Source of the DNA: UBA1926 sp002337215
Lineage (GTDB): Bacteria > Planctomycetota > Phycisphaerae > Phycisphaerales > UBA1924
DNA: 48,372 nt
Assembly: GCA_963973795.1 (NCBI GenBank)
Contig: CAXBAF010000027.1
Span: 1-48,372, forward strand
Direction of reading: 5' to 3'
Part shown: one piece after another, positions 30,193 through 38,605 of the stretch
How positions within the stretch are numbered: the stretch's first letter is position 1
Layout: the number at the start of each line of letters is the position of its first letter
The notes under the pieces: model-generated
Told to the model about the DNA's origin: nothing
Database searches by the model: none
The model's input: only the letters and a program-made list of their open reading frames with translations
Translations under genes and position numbers: made by a program

Positions 30193-33144
30193 TCAGGGAT
30201 GGGCTTCGCCGAAGATTGAGCGGCCTGCGGTGGCGGTGCGGTAGGCGAAGGCGAGGACTGCGGCGAGGATGACGAGGGGGGTGAGTGTGGCGGGGGTCCA
30301 CCAGTGGCCGAGCGGGGTTGTCGCGGCGGCGATGGTGAGCAGGTTCATCGTGCAGAGGGTGATGGCTGCGGCGAAGAGGCCGATGCGTGCGAGGATGATG
30401 AGGACGGCGAGGTTTGCGATGGCGGCGATGGCGCGGTCGGTGATGCTGAGGTTCGGCATCGCGAGTTGTTGCATGATGATGAGTGCGGTGACGAGGATGA
30501 GGGCGGGCCATCGTTGCTTGATGCGGATGAGGCCGAGGAGGAGGGTCGCGAGGAGGACGAGGAGCGCGATGGCGGCTGCGTTGAGGAAGGACTGGCCGAT
30601 CTGGCTGAGCACGAGTGCGAGCACGAAGCGGATGCCTTTGAGTGTCGGGAGCAGGAAGAACATCTCCTGGCCCGGGCCTTCGGGCGGATCGCCGAGCGCG
30701 GTGTTGATGGATGGGCCGAGCGAGGTGAGCAGGAAGATGGCGGCGCCCAGGCAGATCGAGGTGAGGGTGTCTCTTCCGATCATGGGGTCCTTGAACTGGC
30801 CTGAGAAGAGGCGGGTCCAGGAGACGAGGGAGCCGGGCCAGCGGGAGCGGGCGAGGGGCTCGGCGGCGATGTAGCAGGCGGCTGCCATGAGCGCGAAGCC
30901 GATGGACGCGGACCAGGTGGGGTAGGGCCCGATGAGTTTGGGGAGTGAGAATGGTGCGATGTCGGCGTCGAGGAGGCTTGAGAGCGCGCCGAGCAGGAAG
31001 AGGGTGACGGCCAGCCGGGTTGCGCGGCGCGCGTCGCCCCGGCGGAGGCGGATGTTGCGATAGGCGATGAGGCCTGCGCCGACGGTGAGGGTGCCGATGA
31101 GGAACCACTGAACGATTGACTGGATCAGGGCCGCGGTGTTGGCGGGTGGGGCCGGTTGAGTCGGCTCGGGCTCGGCGTTCGCTGGGGTCGGTTGTGTGTC
31201 GGTGGCGGGTGTGGTTTCGGCGGGACCGGGCGTGTTCGTGGGGGTTGGGTTGCTGGACGCGGGGTCGCTGTCGGGTGCTCGGTTCTCGGGCGGGGTCGTG
31301 ATCGGCGGGGTGTTGTCGGTGCGCTGGGTGATCGTGACATCGGTGATCTTGCCGCCTGACGCGCCGAGGTAGACGTCGAGTTGGATCGGATCGGCGTCGG
31401 TTCGGTCTTCGGGTGCGGGGCCTGTCCAGGCCCTTCGGATCGTGGGGTCGTTCCCGGGGTTGGCCCGGGCTTCGATGGGGGTGAATTGGTCGAAATCGAG
31501 GCCCGCAAGTTCGAAGGCGAGGCCCCACTCGGGTTCGGTGTCGTCGGGTTGTGTGTCGAACGGGGGCGGCTGATGTGTGAACCCGCGGAGGCGGCGGTTC
31601 TGGTCGAGCTTGATGATCATCGAGCCCGGCGCATCGCGGACGGGAAGGTCTGTCCAGACCTTGTTGTCTGGGGTGCGAGTTTCGAAGCCGCCCGGCTCGA
31701 AGCGGAGCCAGTACCAGATAGGGGTGTTGATGCCTTCGCGGAGCGCGAACCAGTCCGCTTCGCCCGATTTGACGGCGGAGGCAACGCGGTTGAGTGTGCT
31801 GCCCGAGATGTGCCAGGCGCCGAGGCTGGGCACGTCGGGGTCGATCTGGTGGCCGAGCGATCGGATCATGTCGCCGGCGGCTTCGTGGATGACGGCGGTG
31901 GCGGGGGGCGGGCCTGTGTGGTGAATGAGGGTGTTCGGGCTTCGCAGCGCGATGGCCGCGGTGGCGAGCGCGATGGCGATGAGGGCGTAGGTTGCTGCGA
32001 TTGCAGGGCTGAGCACCCCCCGTCCGCCGGATGCGGCGATGAGTTCGGGGCTTGGCGTTTCGCCTGCGGCGATGGCGGCGGCGAGCGGGTCGGCGCCCGG
32101 GAGGGCGGCGGCGACGGCGAGCGCGGACGCGGGTCGCGCGTCCGGGTCGGTCTCGGTGCAGCGTTCGACGAGTGCGGCGAGCGCGGGGTCGATGTCGGAT
32201 CGGCTTGCGGAGGTGAGCGAGACCGGAGAGCCTGAGGACTCCCGGAGCGTGCGGAGTTGGGCGAGCGACTCGGCGCGCCATGCGGGGCGGCCCGTGAGGA
32301 GTTCGTAGATCACGAGGCCGAGCGAGTAGATGTCCGATTTCTTGCTGACGCCCACGCCGTTGAACTGCTCGGGGGACATGTAGGCGGGGGTGCCGCTCGA
32401 GGCGTCGCGCTCGTCGGGTTCGTCGTCGATCGCGGCGATGCCGAAATCGGTGAGCCGGGCGTTGCCTCGCCCGTCGAGCATGACGTTGGCGGGCTTGAGG
32501 TCGCGATGGATGACGCCCTGGTCGTGGGCGGCGGCGAGCGCGGCGCAGAGCTGGCGGGCGACGTCGATCGCTTTATCCTGCGGGAGCTTGCCGATGCGGC
32601 GGAGAAGGGTGGCGAGGTCCTCCCCGTCTACGTACTCCATCGTGATGAAAAGGTCGCCGCCCTGGCCGTTTCCTTCGGTGGGCTGGAGCCTTGCGATGTC
32701 GTGGATTCGGCAGACGTTGCGGTGGGTGATGCCCCGGGCGAGGCGGACCTCGGCTCTGACACGCTCGGCGAGCGCGGGGTCCGCGGCGATGCGGGCTGGG
32801 AGAAACTTGATCGCGACGGACTGTGCGAGTTCGAGATCGTCTGCGCGGTAGACCTCACCCATGCCGCCCCTGCCCAGGAACGCGACGATGCGGTACCTGT
32901 CGGCGACGAGCTGGCCGGGCGTGAAACGGGCTTGGGGGGTGTTGGTTCTGTTGGTTGCGCGAGGGTTTGTGCCGTCGCTGCTCGACGGGTGGCTGGGCGG
33001 TCCTCCGCCTGGGTTCTCGGGCGTGTTGCGGGTCGCGTCCTGCGTGGCGTCCTGTGTGTCGTATTGCGCGTCGCCGTGGGTGGTGTGGTGGCGTTCTTCA
33101 CCGTCGGGGGTCCGGTCGGGGTGGTCTTGCGGGGTGTCCTGCAC
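30193..33144 (-). CDS. Ser/Thr protein kinase with polytopic membrane C-terminus
   Basis: This protein of about 983 residues has a kinase domain at about 75-340: GRGGMGEVY (Met95), HRDLKPANV (His213, Asp215), a DFG-type TDFGIA and SPEQ. A membrane helix follows (about 384-404), then an extracytoplasmic region with no recognised domain, a Pro/Thr-rich stretch and, from about residue 690, several membrane helices. The frame is open to 33780, but that part is antisense to the neighbouring kinase; GTG 33144 with AAAAAGGA upstream is the likely start. The signal it senses is unknown; the multi-helix tail is unusual for this family and suggests a transport- or sensor-like role. It is divergent from the second kinase across 240 bases. 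Confidence 0.82.
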   Translation of the reverse strand: MQDTPQDHPDRTPDGEERHHTTHGDAQYDTQDATQDATRNTPENPGGGPPSHPSSSDGTNPRATNRTNTPQARFTPGQLVADRYRIVAFLGRGGMGEVYRADDLELAQSVAIKFLPARIAADPALAERVRAEVRLARGITHRNVCRIHDIARLQPTEGNGQGGDLFITMEYVDGEDLATLLRRIGKLPQDKAIDVARQLCAALAAAHDQGVIHRDLKPANVMLDGRGNARLTDFGIAAIDDEPDERDASSGTPAYMSPEQFNGVGVSKKSDIYSLGLVIYELLTGRPAWRAESLAQLRTLRESSGSPVSLTSASRSDIDPALAALVERCTETDPDARPASALAVAAALPGADPLAAAIAAGETPSPELIAASGGRGVLSPAIAATYALIAIALATAAIALRSPNTLIHHTGPPPATAVIHEAAGDMIRSLGHQIDPDVPSLGAWHISGSTLNRVASAVKSGEADWFALREGINTPIWYWLRFEPGGFETRTPDNKVWTDLPVRDAPGSMIIKLDQNRRLRGFTHQPPPFDTQPDDTEPEWGLAFELAGLDFDQFTPIEARANPGNDPTIRRAWTGPAPEDRTDADPIQLDVYLGASGGKITDVTITQRTDNTPPITTPPENRAPDSDPASSNPTPTNTPGPAETTPATDTQPTPANAEPEPTQPAPPANTAALIQSIVQWFLIGTLTVGAGLIAYRNIRLRRGDARRATRLAVTLFLLGALSSLLDADIAPFSLPKLIGPYPTWSASIGFALMAAACYIAAEPLARSRWPGSLVSWTRLFSGQFKDPMIGRDTLTSICLGAAIFLLTSLGPSINTALGDPPEGPGQEMFFLLPTLKGIRFVLALVLSQIGQSFLNAAAIALLVLLATLLLGLIRIKQRWPALILVTALIIMQQLAMPNLSITDRAIAAIANLAVLIILARIGLFAAAITLCTMNLLTIAAATTPLGHWWTPATLTPLVILAAVLAFAYRTATAGRSIFGEAHP

Positions 33145-33384
33145 GGCGTGGGGATTCCTTTTTCCTGTTCCACGATGCGGCGGCGTTGGCGGGGTGTTCG
33201 GTCGGTATGCTAACCGGGGCGGGTCGTCTCTGGGATCGCCTCGGGGGACGTGGGTCGCCCCGGGATCGCCGCCGGTTCTGGTTGTCGGGTTCTGGTCGTT
33301 GGAATCTGCTTGTTGGATATGGGTAGTCGGGTGTGGTGGGCGTGCTGGGCGCCCGGGCGGGCCCGGCTGATTTGGTTTTGTGCG

Positions 33385-36300
33385 ATGGATGAGGTGCCGA
33401 CAAAGCTCGGGGGGTACATCGTCGAGCGTGAGCTCGGGCGTGGCGGCATGGGCGTGGTCTACCTCGGGCGCGACCCCCGGCTCGATCGCCCGGTCGCGAT
33501 CAAGGCGCTCAACGAGGAACTCGGGTCGCATCCCGAGCGGCTCGCTCGGTTCGAGCGCGAGGCTCGGACGCTCGCGTCGATCAACAACCCCAACATCGCG
33601 GTCGTGTACGGGATGGACGAGGAACTCGGGCGGCAGCTGCTGGTGATGGAGTATGTCCCGGGGAACAACCTCGCGGATCACATCAAGCGGGCGGGGATGC
33701 TCGACCCCGCGGAGGCGTATGCGATCTGTGTGCAGATCGCGGCCGGGCTTGAGGGGGCGCACGAGACGGGGATCGTTCACCGGGATCTGAAGCCTGCGAA
33801 CGTGCGCGTGCGCGAAGACGGTGTGGTCAAGGTGCTCGACTTCGGGCTCGCGAAGCCGGAGGCGGATGTCCGGGCGATTCTCGGGGACAACGACGAGACG
33901 CTCTCGATGGCGCCGACGGCTGAGGGCCGGATCATGGGCACGGCCGGGTACATGAGCCCCGAGCAGGCACGCGGACGGCCTGTCGATAAGCGGGCGGATA
34001 TCTGGTCATTCGGGGCGGTGCTGTTCGAGTGTCTCGCGGGCGAGCGGGCGTTCCGGGGCGACACGCCGATGGACGCGATGGTGGCGATCCTGGAGAAGGA
34101 CCCGCCATGGGAGAAGCTGCCGCCGACGATCGCGCGGAGCGTGGTGGAACTGATCGGGCGGTGCCTCGAGAAGGATGCGAAGAAGAGGCTTCGCGATATC
34201 GGGGATGCGCGGATCGAACTGGAGACGATGCTGTCGGAGCGCAGCCGGCCTGATCCGAGACGGTTTCTTGCCGGGCCTGCGCTCGGGAGCGATCATGATC
34301 GCGGGCGGACTCGCGGCGGGTACGGGTCGTCCTCACACGGGCTGCTCTCCGGGACTGGCGGCTCGACGATCGAGACACGGCTTCCCGCGGATCTTTCGAG
34401 TTTCATCGGGCGTGACAGCGATCTCTCGAGGATCGAGGAGATGCTGGGGGATGCCCGGCTCGTCACGCTGACGGGAGCGGGCGGGTGCGGCAAGTCCCGT
34501 CTCGCGATCGAGGTTGCGCGGCGGTCGGCGCCGCGGTTCCGCGACAGCGTCTGGAGTGTTGACCTGGCGGCTGTCCAAGACCCGGATGTCTTCGGGGTTG
34601 AGTTCGTGACGGCGTTCGGTCTCCCGGAGGTCGGCGGGCGAGCGGCCGAGGACGTGCTGGCCGAGGCGTTGGCGGAGCGTGAGCTGCTGTTGGTCGTTGA
34701 CAATTGTGAGCACCTCGGGCGTGACGTCGCGGTGCTGCTTCAGAGGCTGCTGTCGGCGTGCCCGGGGCTCCGGGTCATCGCGACGACGCGTGAGCCGTTC
34801 GGTGTTCCCGGCGAGTGGGTGTACCGCGTCGGTGTGCTCGGGGTGCCGCCGGTTGGCACCGACGACATCGATGTGATCCGAGGGGCGGAGAGCGTGCGGC
34901 TCTTTGTCGAGCGGGCGCGGGCTGTGAAGCCCGGGTTCGCGCTCGATTTGCGGAGCGCGGCGTCGGTCGCGACGATCTGTCGGGAGTTGGACGGTGTGCC
35001 GCTGGCGATCGAGCTCGCGGCGGCGAGGATGAAGCTGCTGCGTCCCGACCAGATCGCCGACCGGTTGCACGACCGGTTCAAGCTGTTGCGGAGCCGATCG
35101 GGAGATCCCAGGCAGCAGACGCTGCTCGCCGCGATCGAGTGGAGTTACGACCAGCTCGAACCCGTCGAGCGGCTTGCGCTCCAGCGGCTGAGCGTGTTCC
35201 GGGGCGGGGCGACGCTCGGGGCGGCGGAAGCCGTCATCGCGTGCGGCGGGGACGGCGACGATGACGGTGCGGGTGCGATCGAGTCGTGGGAGGTCCTCGA
35301 CCTGCTCGAGCATCTCGTGGACAAGTCGCTGGTCGCCGTAGAGGAGACCGACGGGAATGGTGTGGCGGGGGAGACGCGGTACCGGCTGCTCGAATCGATC
35401 CGGCAGTACGGCTACGACGAGCTGGCGAAGAGCGAGAGCCTCGCCGCGGCGCGGGGAGCGCACCTTGCCTGGGCGGCGCGGCTCGCGGCGCGGGCCGAGG
35501 GGCAGTTGCTCGGCAGCGACCAGGTCGATTGGTTCGCGAGGCTCGAAGACGAGCAGGCCAACCTCCGCGCGGCGCTCGACCTGGTGTTCGAGGATCCTGT
35601 TGAAGAACGTGTGGAACTCGGCCGGGTGATCGGGGCGGGCGTGTGGCGGTTCTGGTCTGCGTGTGGACGGATCGCCGAGGGGCGTCGGCTGTTGATCCGG
35701 CTCGACCGCGTGAGCGATGGGATGGAGCCGACCGCGGCGTGGGCGCGGGTGCGCGAGGGGATCAGTTCGATCGCGACGTCAACAGGTGATCTGGTGCACG
35801 CGATCGCGTACGGTCGGGCGGGGCTCCAGCTCGCTCGGTACGTGTCCGAGAGCGGGGGGGACGGCGGCGACCAGCGGACGGTGGGGGGCTTGCTCGCGTG
35901 CCTGGGCGCGGCGTGCCTTGGTGATGGGATCCCGGCCCGCGCATGTGACTATTACGAGGAGAGTCTGGAGATCCGTCGGTCGATGGGGGACCGGGTCCGG
36001 GTGAGCGAATCGCTGTGCGGGCTCGCGTTGTGTGCTGTGCAGCTCGGTGAGCTCCAGCGTGCGGAGGCGTTGCTGCGTGATGCGGAGCAGACGCTCCGCG
36101 GCGCGGGGGGCGGGCTGCAGCTCGCGCGGGTGCACGCGGCGTTCGCGGAGTATGCGATCGCGGCGGGGCGGACATCCGAGGCGAAAGTGCGGCTCGGTGA
36201 GGCGGGGCGGATCAGGACCGAGATCGGTGCGATGACGGGGGTTCCCTGGTTGCTGGACCTCTGGGCGTGCGTCGCGGTGGAGGACGGGGATTTCGAGCGA

Positions 36301-36501
36301 GCGGTTCGGCTCTTCGCCTCGGCGGCGAAGGGCCGGGAGCGGCTGGCGTGCCCCGCGAGGCCTTCTGAGGTCATGTTCTGCGAGCGGTTCGTGCAGCGTG
36401 CCGATGACGAGGTGGAGAGCACGCAGCGGGGCGTGCTCGCCGAGGAGGGGTGCGGGCTGCCGATGCGGCGTGCGCTCCGGTATGCCAAGGGAGACGGGTG
36501 A
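33385..36501 (+). CDS. Ser/Thr kinase fused to a STAND-type ATPase and TPR-like repeats
   Basis: This 1038-residue protein joins three parts. A kinase domain (about 1-270) has GRGGMGVVYLG, HRDLKPANV (His132) and DFGLAKPE. A P-loop ATPase of the AfsR/LuxR-regulator type (about 340-650) has GAGGCGKSR (about 365-373) and LLLVVDNCEHLG (about 433-444), then an ATTREPFG sensor. An all-helical C-terminus with TPR-like pairs runs from about 700 to 1000. It probably acts as a signal-integrating kinase whose ATPase/TPR part binds partners; no helix-turn-helix is seen. ATG 33385 has no strong ribosome-binding site, and in-frame starts lie upstream. Its stop is 3 bases before coaD. Confidence 0.85.
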   Translation: MDEVPTKLGGYIVERELGRGGMGVVYLGRDPRLDRPVAIKALNEELGSHPERLARFEREARTLASINNPNIAVVYGMDEELGRQLLVMEYVPGNNLADHIKRAGMLDPAEAYAICVQIAAGLEGAHETGIVHRDLKPANVRVREDGVVKVLDFGLAKPEADVRAILGDNDETLSMAPTAEGRIMGTAGYMSPEQARGRPVDKRADIWSFGAVLFECLAGERAFRGDTPMDAMVAILEKDPPWEKLPPTIARSVVELIGRCLEKDAKKRLRDIGDARIELETMLSERSRPDPRRFLAGPALGSDHDRGRTRGGYGSSSHGLLSGTGGSTIETRLPADLSSFIGRDSDLSRIEEMLGDARLVTLTGAGGCGKSRLAIEVARRSAPRFRDSVWSVDLAAVQDPDVFGVEFVTAFGLPEVGGRAAEDVLAEALAERELLLVVDNCEHLGRDVAVLLQRLLSACPGLRVIATTREPFGVPGEWVYRVGVLGVPPVGTDDIDVIRGAESVRLFVERARAVKPGFALDLRSAASVATICRELDGVPLAIELAAARMKLLRPDQIADRLHDRFKLLRSRSGDPRQQTLLAAIEWSYDQLEPVERLALQRLSVFRGGATLGAAEAVIACGGDGDDDGAGAIESWEVLDLLEHLVDKSLVAVEETDGNGVAGETRYRLLESIRQYGYDELAKSESLAAARGAHLAWAARLAARAEGQLLGSDQVDWFARLEDEQANLRAALDLVFEDPVEERVELGRVIGAGVWRFWSACGRIAEGRRLLIRLDRVSDGMEPTAAWARVREGISSIATSTGDLVHAIAYGRAGLQLARYVSESGGDGGDQRTVGGLLACLGAACLGDGIPARACDYYEESLEIRRSMGDRVRVSESLCGLALCAVQLGELQRAEALLRDAEQTLRGAGGGLQLARVHAAFAEYAIAAGRTSEAKVRLGEAGRIRTEIGAMTGVPWLLDLWACVAVEDGDFERAVRLFASAAKGRERLACPARPSEVMFCERFVQRADDEVESTQRGVLAEEGCGLPMRRALRYAKGDG

Positions 36502-36504
36502 GCC

Positions 36505-37023
36505 ATGGGATCGACCGCGGTGTACGCCGGAAGCTTTGACCCGCCCACGAGCGGGCATGTGTGGATGATCGAACGCGGCGCGAAGCTGTTCGATCGTCTG
36601 ATCGTCGCCGTCGCGCAGAACCCCGAGAAGGCGTACACGTTTCCCCTGAAGCAGAGGCTGGGCTGGCTCGAGACGATCTGCGGGCCGTTCGGGAACGTGG
36701 AGGTGGCCGATATCCGCAACCGTTTTCTGGCTCGGTATGCCGCGGATGTTGGGGCGGGGCACATTCTTCGTGGGATTCGCGATGAAGAGGACTACCGGTA
36801 CGAGCGCGGGATGCGGTACATCAATTCGGACCTGAACCCGGAGCTCGAGACGGTGTTCATGATGCCGGCGCGGGGGCTGGGACAGGTGAGCTCGAGTTTC
36901 GTGAAGGGGATGGTGGGCCCGGACGGGTGGCAGCCGATCGTTGAGCGGTATGTGCCGGCGTGCGTGTTCGGGGATCTGATCGCGTGGGGCGAGTCGTTGG
37001 TCGCGGACGGCGAGAGTTCGTAG
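36505..37023 (+). CDS. coaD: Phosphopantetheine adenylyltransferase
   Basis: CoaD makes dephospho-CoA from phosphopantetheine and ATP. The 172-residue product has the nucleotidyltransferase motif AGSFDPPTSGH (usual TNGH), NPEKAYTFPLKQRL, and HILRGIRDEEDY, then VSSSFVKGMV near the end, in family order. Its ATG follows the kinase stop by 3 bases, so the genes are probably transcribed together. The TSGH loop residue is the common TxGH pattern. Confidence 0.9.
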   Translation: MGSTAVYAGSFDPPTSGHVWMIERGAKLFDRLIVAVAQNPEKAYTFPLKQRLGWLETICGPFGNVEVADIRNRFLARYAADVGAGHILRGIRDEEDYRYERGMRYINSDLNPELETVFMMPARGLGQVSSSFVKGMVGPDGWQPIVERYVPACVFGDLIAWGESLVADGESS

Positions 37024-37031
37024 GATCGGCG

Positions 37032-38411
37032 ATGCCCGACCCCGTTGAAACATTGCGTGTGCCGCTCGCGGACCTTCCCGACCCGCTGGCGATCCCGGTG
37101 TGCCGGGGCGGGGCGGGTGATTCGCCGCCGGTCGTTTCGGTCCGCCCTCCCGGCTCGAAGAGCCTGACGAACCGGTTGCTGCTGCTGGCGGCGCTCGCGG
37201 ATGGTGAGAGCGTGCTGCGGTATCCGCTGCTCGAGGCCGACGACGCGGAGCGGATGCTCGGGGCGATTACGGAGTTGGGGGCGACGGTGTCGCGCGAGGA
37301 TGGGCTTGTGCGGATCCGGGGCGTCGGCGGCGCGTGGCGTGTTCCCGAGGGCGGCGCGACTGTGAACCTGAACAACGCGGGGACTGCGACGCGGTTCCTT
37401 GCGGCGTCGGCGTTGTGCTCGCGTGGGCCGCTGACGGTGGACGGCAACGAGCGGATGCGGCAGCGGCCGATCGGGGAACTTGCGGAGCTGCTCACGGCGG
37501 TCGGAGCGAGCGTCGAGTTTCTGGGGGAGGATGGGTGCCCGCCGATGCGGGTGACCCGGCCGGCTTCCGGGCTCACCAAAGAGATCATCGAGATCCCGAC
37601 GACGCGGTCGAGCCAGTTTATTTCGGCGTTGCTGCTGGTGGCGCCTTTCCTGCCCGGCGGGCTGACGGTGAAACTCGTGGGGCCGATCACCAGCGCGTCG
37701 TATATCCACATGACGGTGGGGCTGCTTGAGTCTCTGGGCGTGAGCGTGCGCACGAGCGAGGGGCTGCGGGTGATCCGCGTGCTGCCCGGTTGTGCGGCGT
37801 TCGATGTGGAGGTCGAGCCGGACGCCTCGGGTGCGACGTACTTCTGGGCGGCGGGTGCGTTGTTGCCCGGCTCGTCGGTTGGTGTCACGGGGCTCGGGGG
37901 CGATGCGCTGCAGGGCGATTCGGGTTTCCCTGATCTGCTCGCCCGGATGGGGGCGTCGGTCGCGGTGCGTGATGGAGTGGTGCGTGTTCGCGGGCCGGAA
38001 CGGCTGGGGCCGATCCTTGCGGATATGAGCGACATGCCGGACGCGGCGATGACCGCGGCGGTGTGCGCCGCGTTCGCGAGCGGGACGACGATCCTCCGCG
38101 GCGTGCGCACGCTGCGCGATAAGGAGTGCGACCGGATCGCGGCGCTCGAGAGCGAACTCGGGAAGATCGGGGTGCTCGTCGAGACCGACGTGCGGGGCGA
38201 TTCGGACGTGCTGACGATCACGCCTCCCGAGGGGGGGATCGATTGCTCGGCGGAAGCGCCGCGGGTTGAATTCGAGACGTTCGATGACCACCGGATGGCG
38301 ATGTCACTCGCGCTCGTGGGGCTGCGGAGGCCGAACGTGTTCGTGAAGGACCCGGGGTGTGTCGCGAAGACGTACCCGGGGTATTTCGCGGATCTCGCGT
38401 CGCTCTACTGA
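37032..38411 (+). CDS. aroA: 3-phosphoshikimate 1-carboxyvinyltransferase (EPSP synthase)
   Basis: AroA makes EPSP in aromatic amino acid synthesis. The 459-residue product has PGSKSLTNRLLLLAALADGES, NNAGTATRFLAA, GNERMRQRPIGEL, TRSSQFISALLL, and the C-terminal FETFDDHRMAMS and PGCVAKTYPGYF. ATG 37032 is chosen; the upstream frame overlaps coaD. Eight bases separate it from the coaD stop. The stop codon overlaps the end of the small membrane gene on the opposite strand by 7 bases. Confidence 0.95.
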   Translation: MPDPVETLRVPLADLPDPLAIPVCRGGAGDSPPVVSVRPPGSKSLTNRLLLLAALADGESVLRYPLLEADDAERMLGAITELGATVSREDGLVRIRGVGGAWRVPEGGATVNLNNAGTATRFLAASALCSRGPLTVDGNERMRQRPIGELAELLTAVGASVEFLGEDGCPPMRVTRPASGLTKEIIEIPTTRSSQFISALLLVAPFLPGGLTVKLVGPITSASYIHMTVGLLESLGVSVRTSEGLRVIRVLPGCAAFDVEVEPDASGATYFWAAGALLPGSSVGVTGLGGDALQGDSGFPDLLARMGASVAVRDGVVRVRGPERLGPILADMSDMPDAAMTAAVCAAFASGTTILRGVRTLRDKECDRIAALESELGKIGVLVETDVRGDSDVLTITPPEGGIDCSAEAPRVEFETFDDHRMAMSLALVGLRRPNVFVKDPGCVAKTYPGYFADLASLY

Positions 38412-38605
38412 GCTCTGTGATCGTCTTTGTCGCGGTTGATGGTGAGGTTGACGCGGGTGGATTTCTTCTTGCGGAATCCGGGGATCGCGTTGCGCGCGGC
38501 GATGGCGACAACGGCGAGCGTGATGACCGTCACGACCCAGAACTGCCAGTCGCCGATCGGGATGGGCTGGGTTGAGGACTGCGTCGCGGCCTGCGCAATC
38601 GTCAT
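38405..38605 (-). CDS. Small single-pass membrane protein coupled to feoB
   Basis: This 66-residue protein has one membrane helix (about residues 21-42: FWVVTVITLAVVAIAA) followed by a basic, cytoplasm-type tail (PGFRKKKSTRVNLTINRDKDD). ATG 38605 overlaps the feoB stop in ATGA, so translation is probably coupled. Small proteins often accompany FeoB, e.g. FeoC or FeoB-associated proteins, but this one has no Cys cluster or helix-turn-helix, so it is a distinct type. Confidence 0.6.
   Translation of the reverse strand: MTIAQAATQSSTQPIPIGDWQFWVVTVITLAVVAIAARNAIPGFRKKKSTRVNLTINRDKDDHRAQ

Noticed and set aside
30173..32281. A 702-codon minus-strand frame overlapping the membrane kinase
   Set aside because: It is a different frame of the kinase gene, composed of Arg/His/Pro runs; the true frame has kinase motifs.
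33145..33780. N-terminal 212 residues of the long minus-strand kinase frame
   Set aside because: Much of this stretch is antisense to the start of the second kinase and has no domain; GTG 33144 with an upstream AGGA site is a better start.
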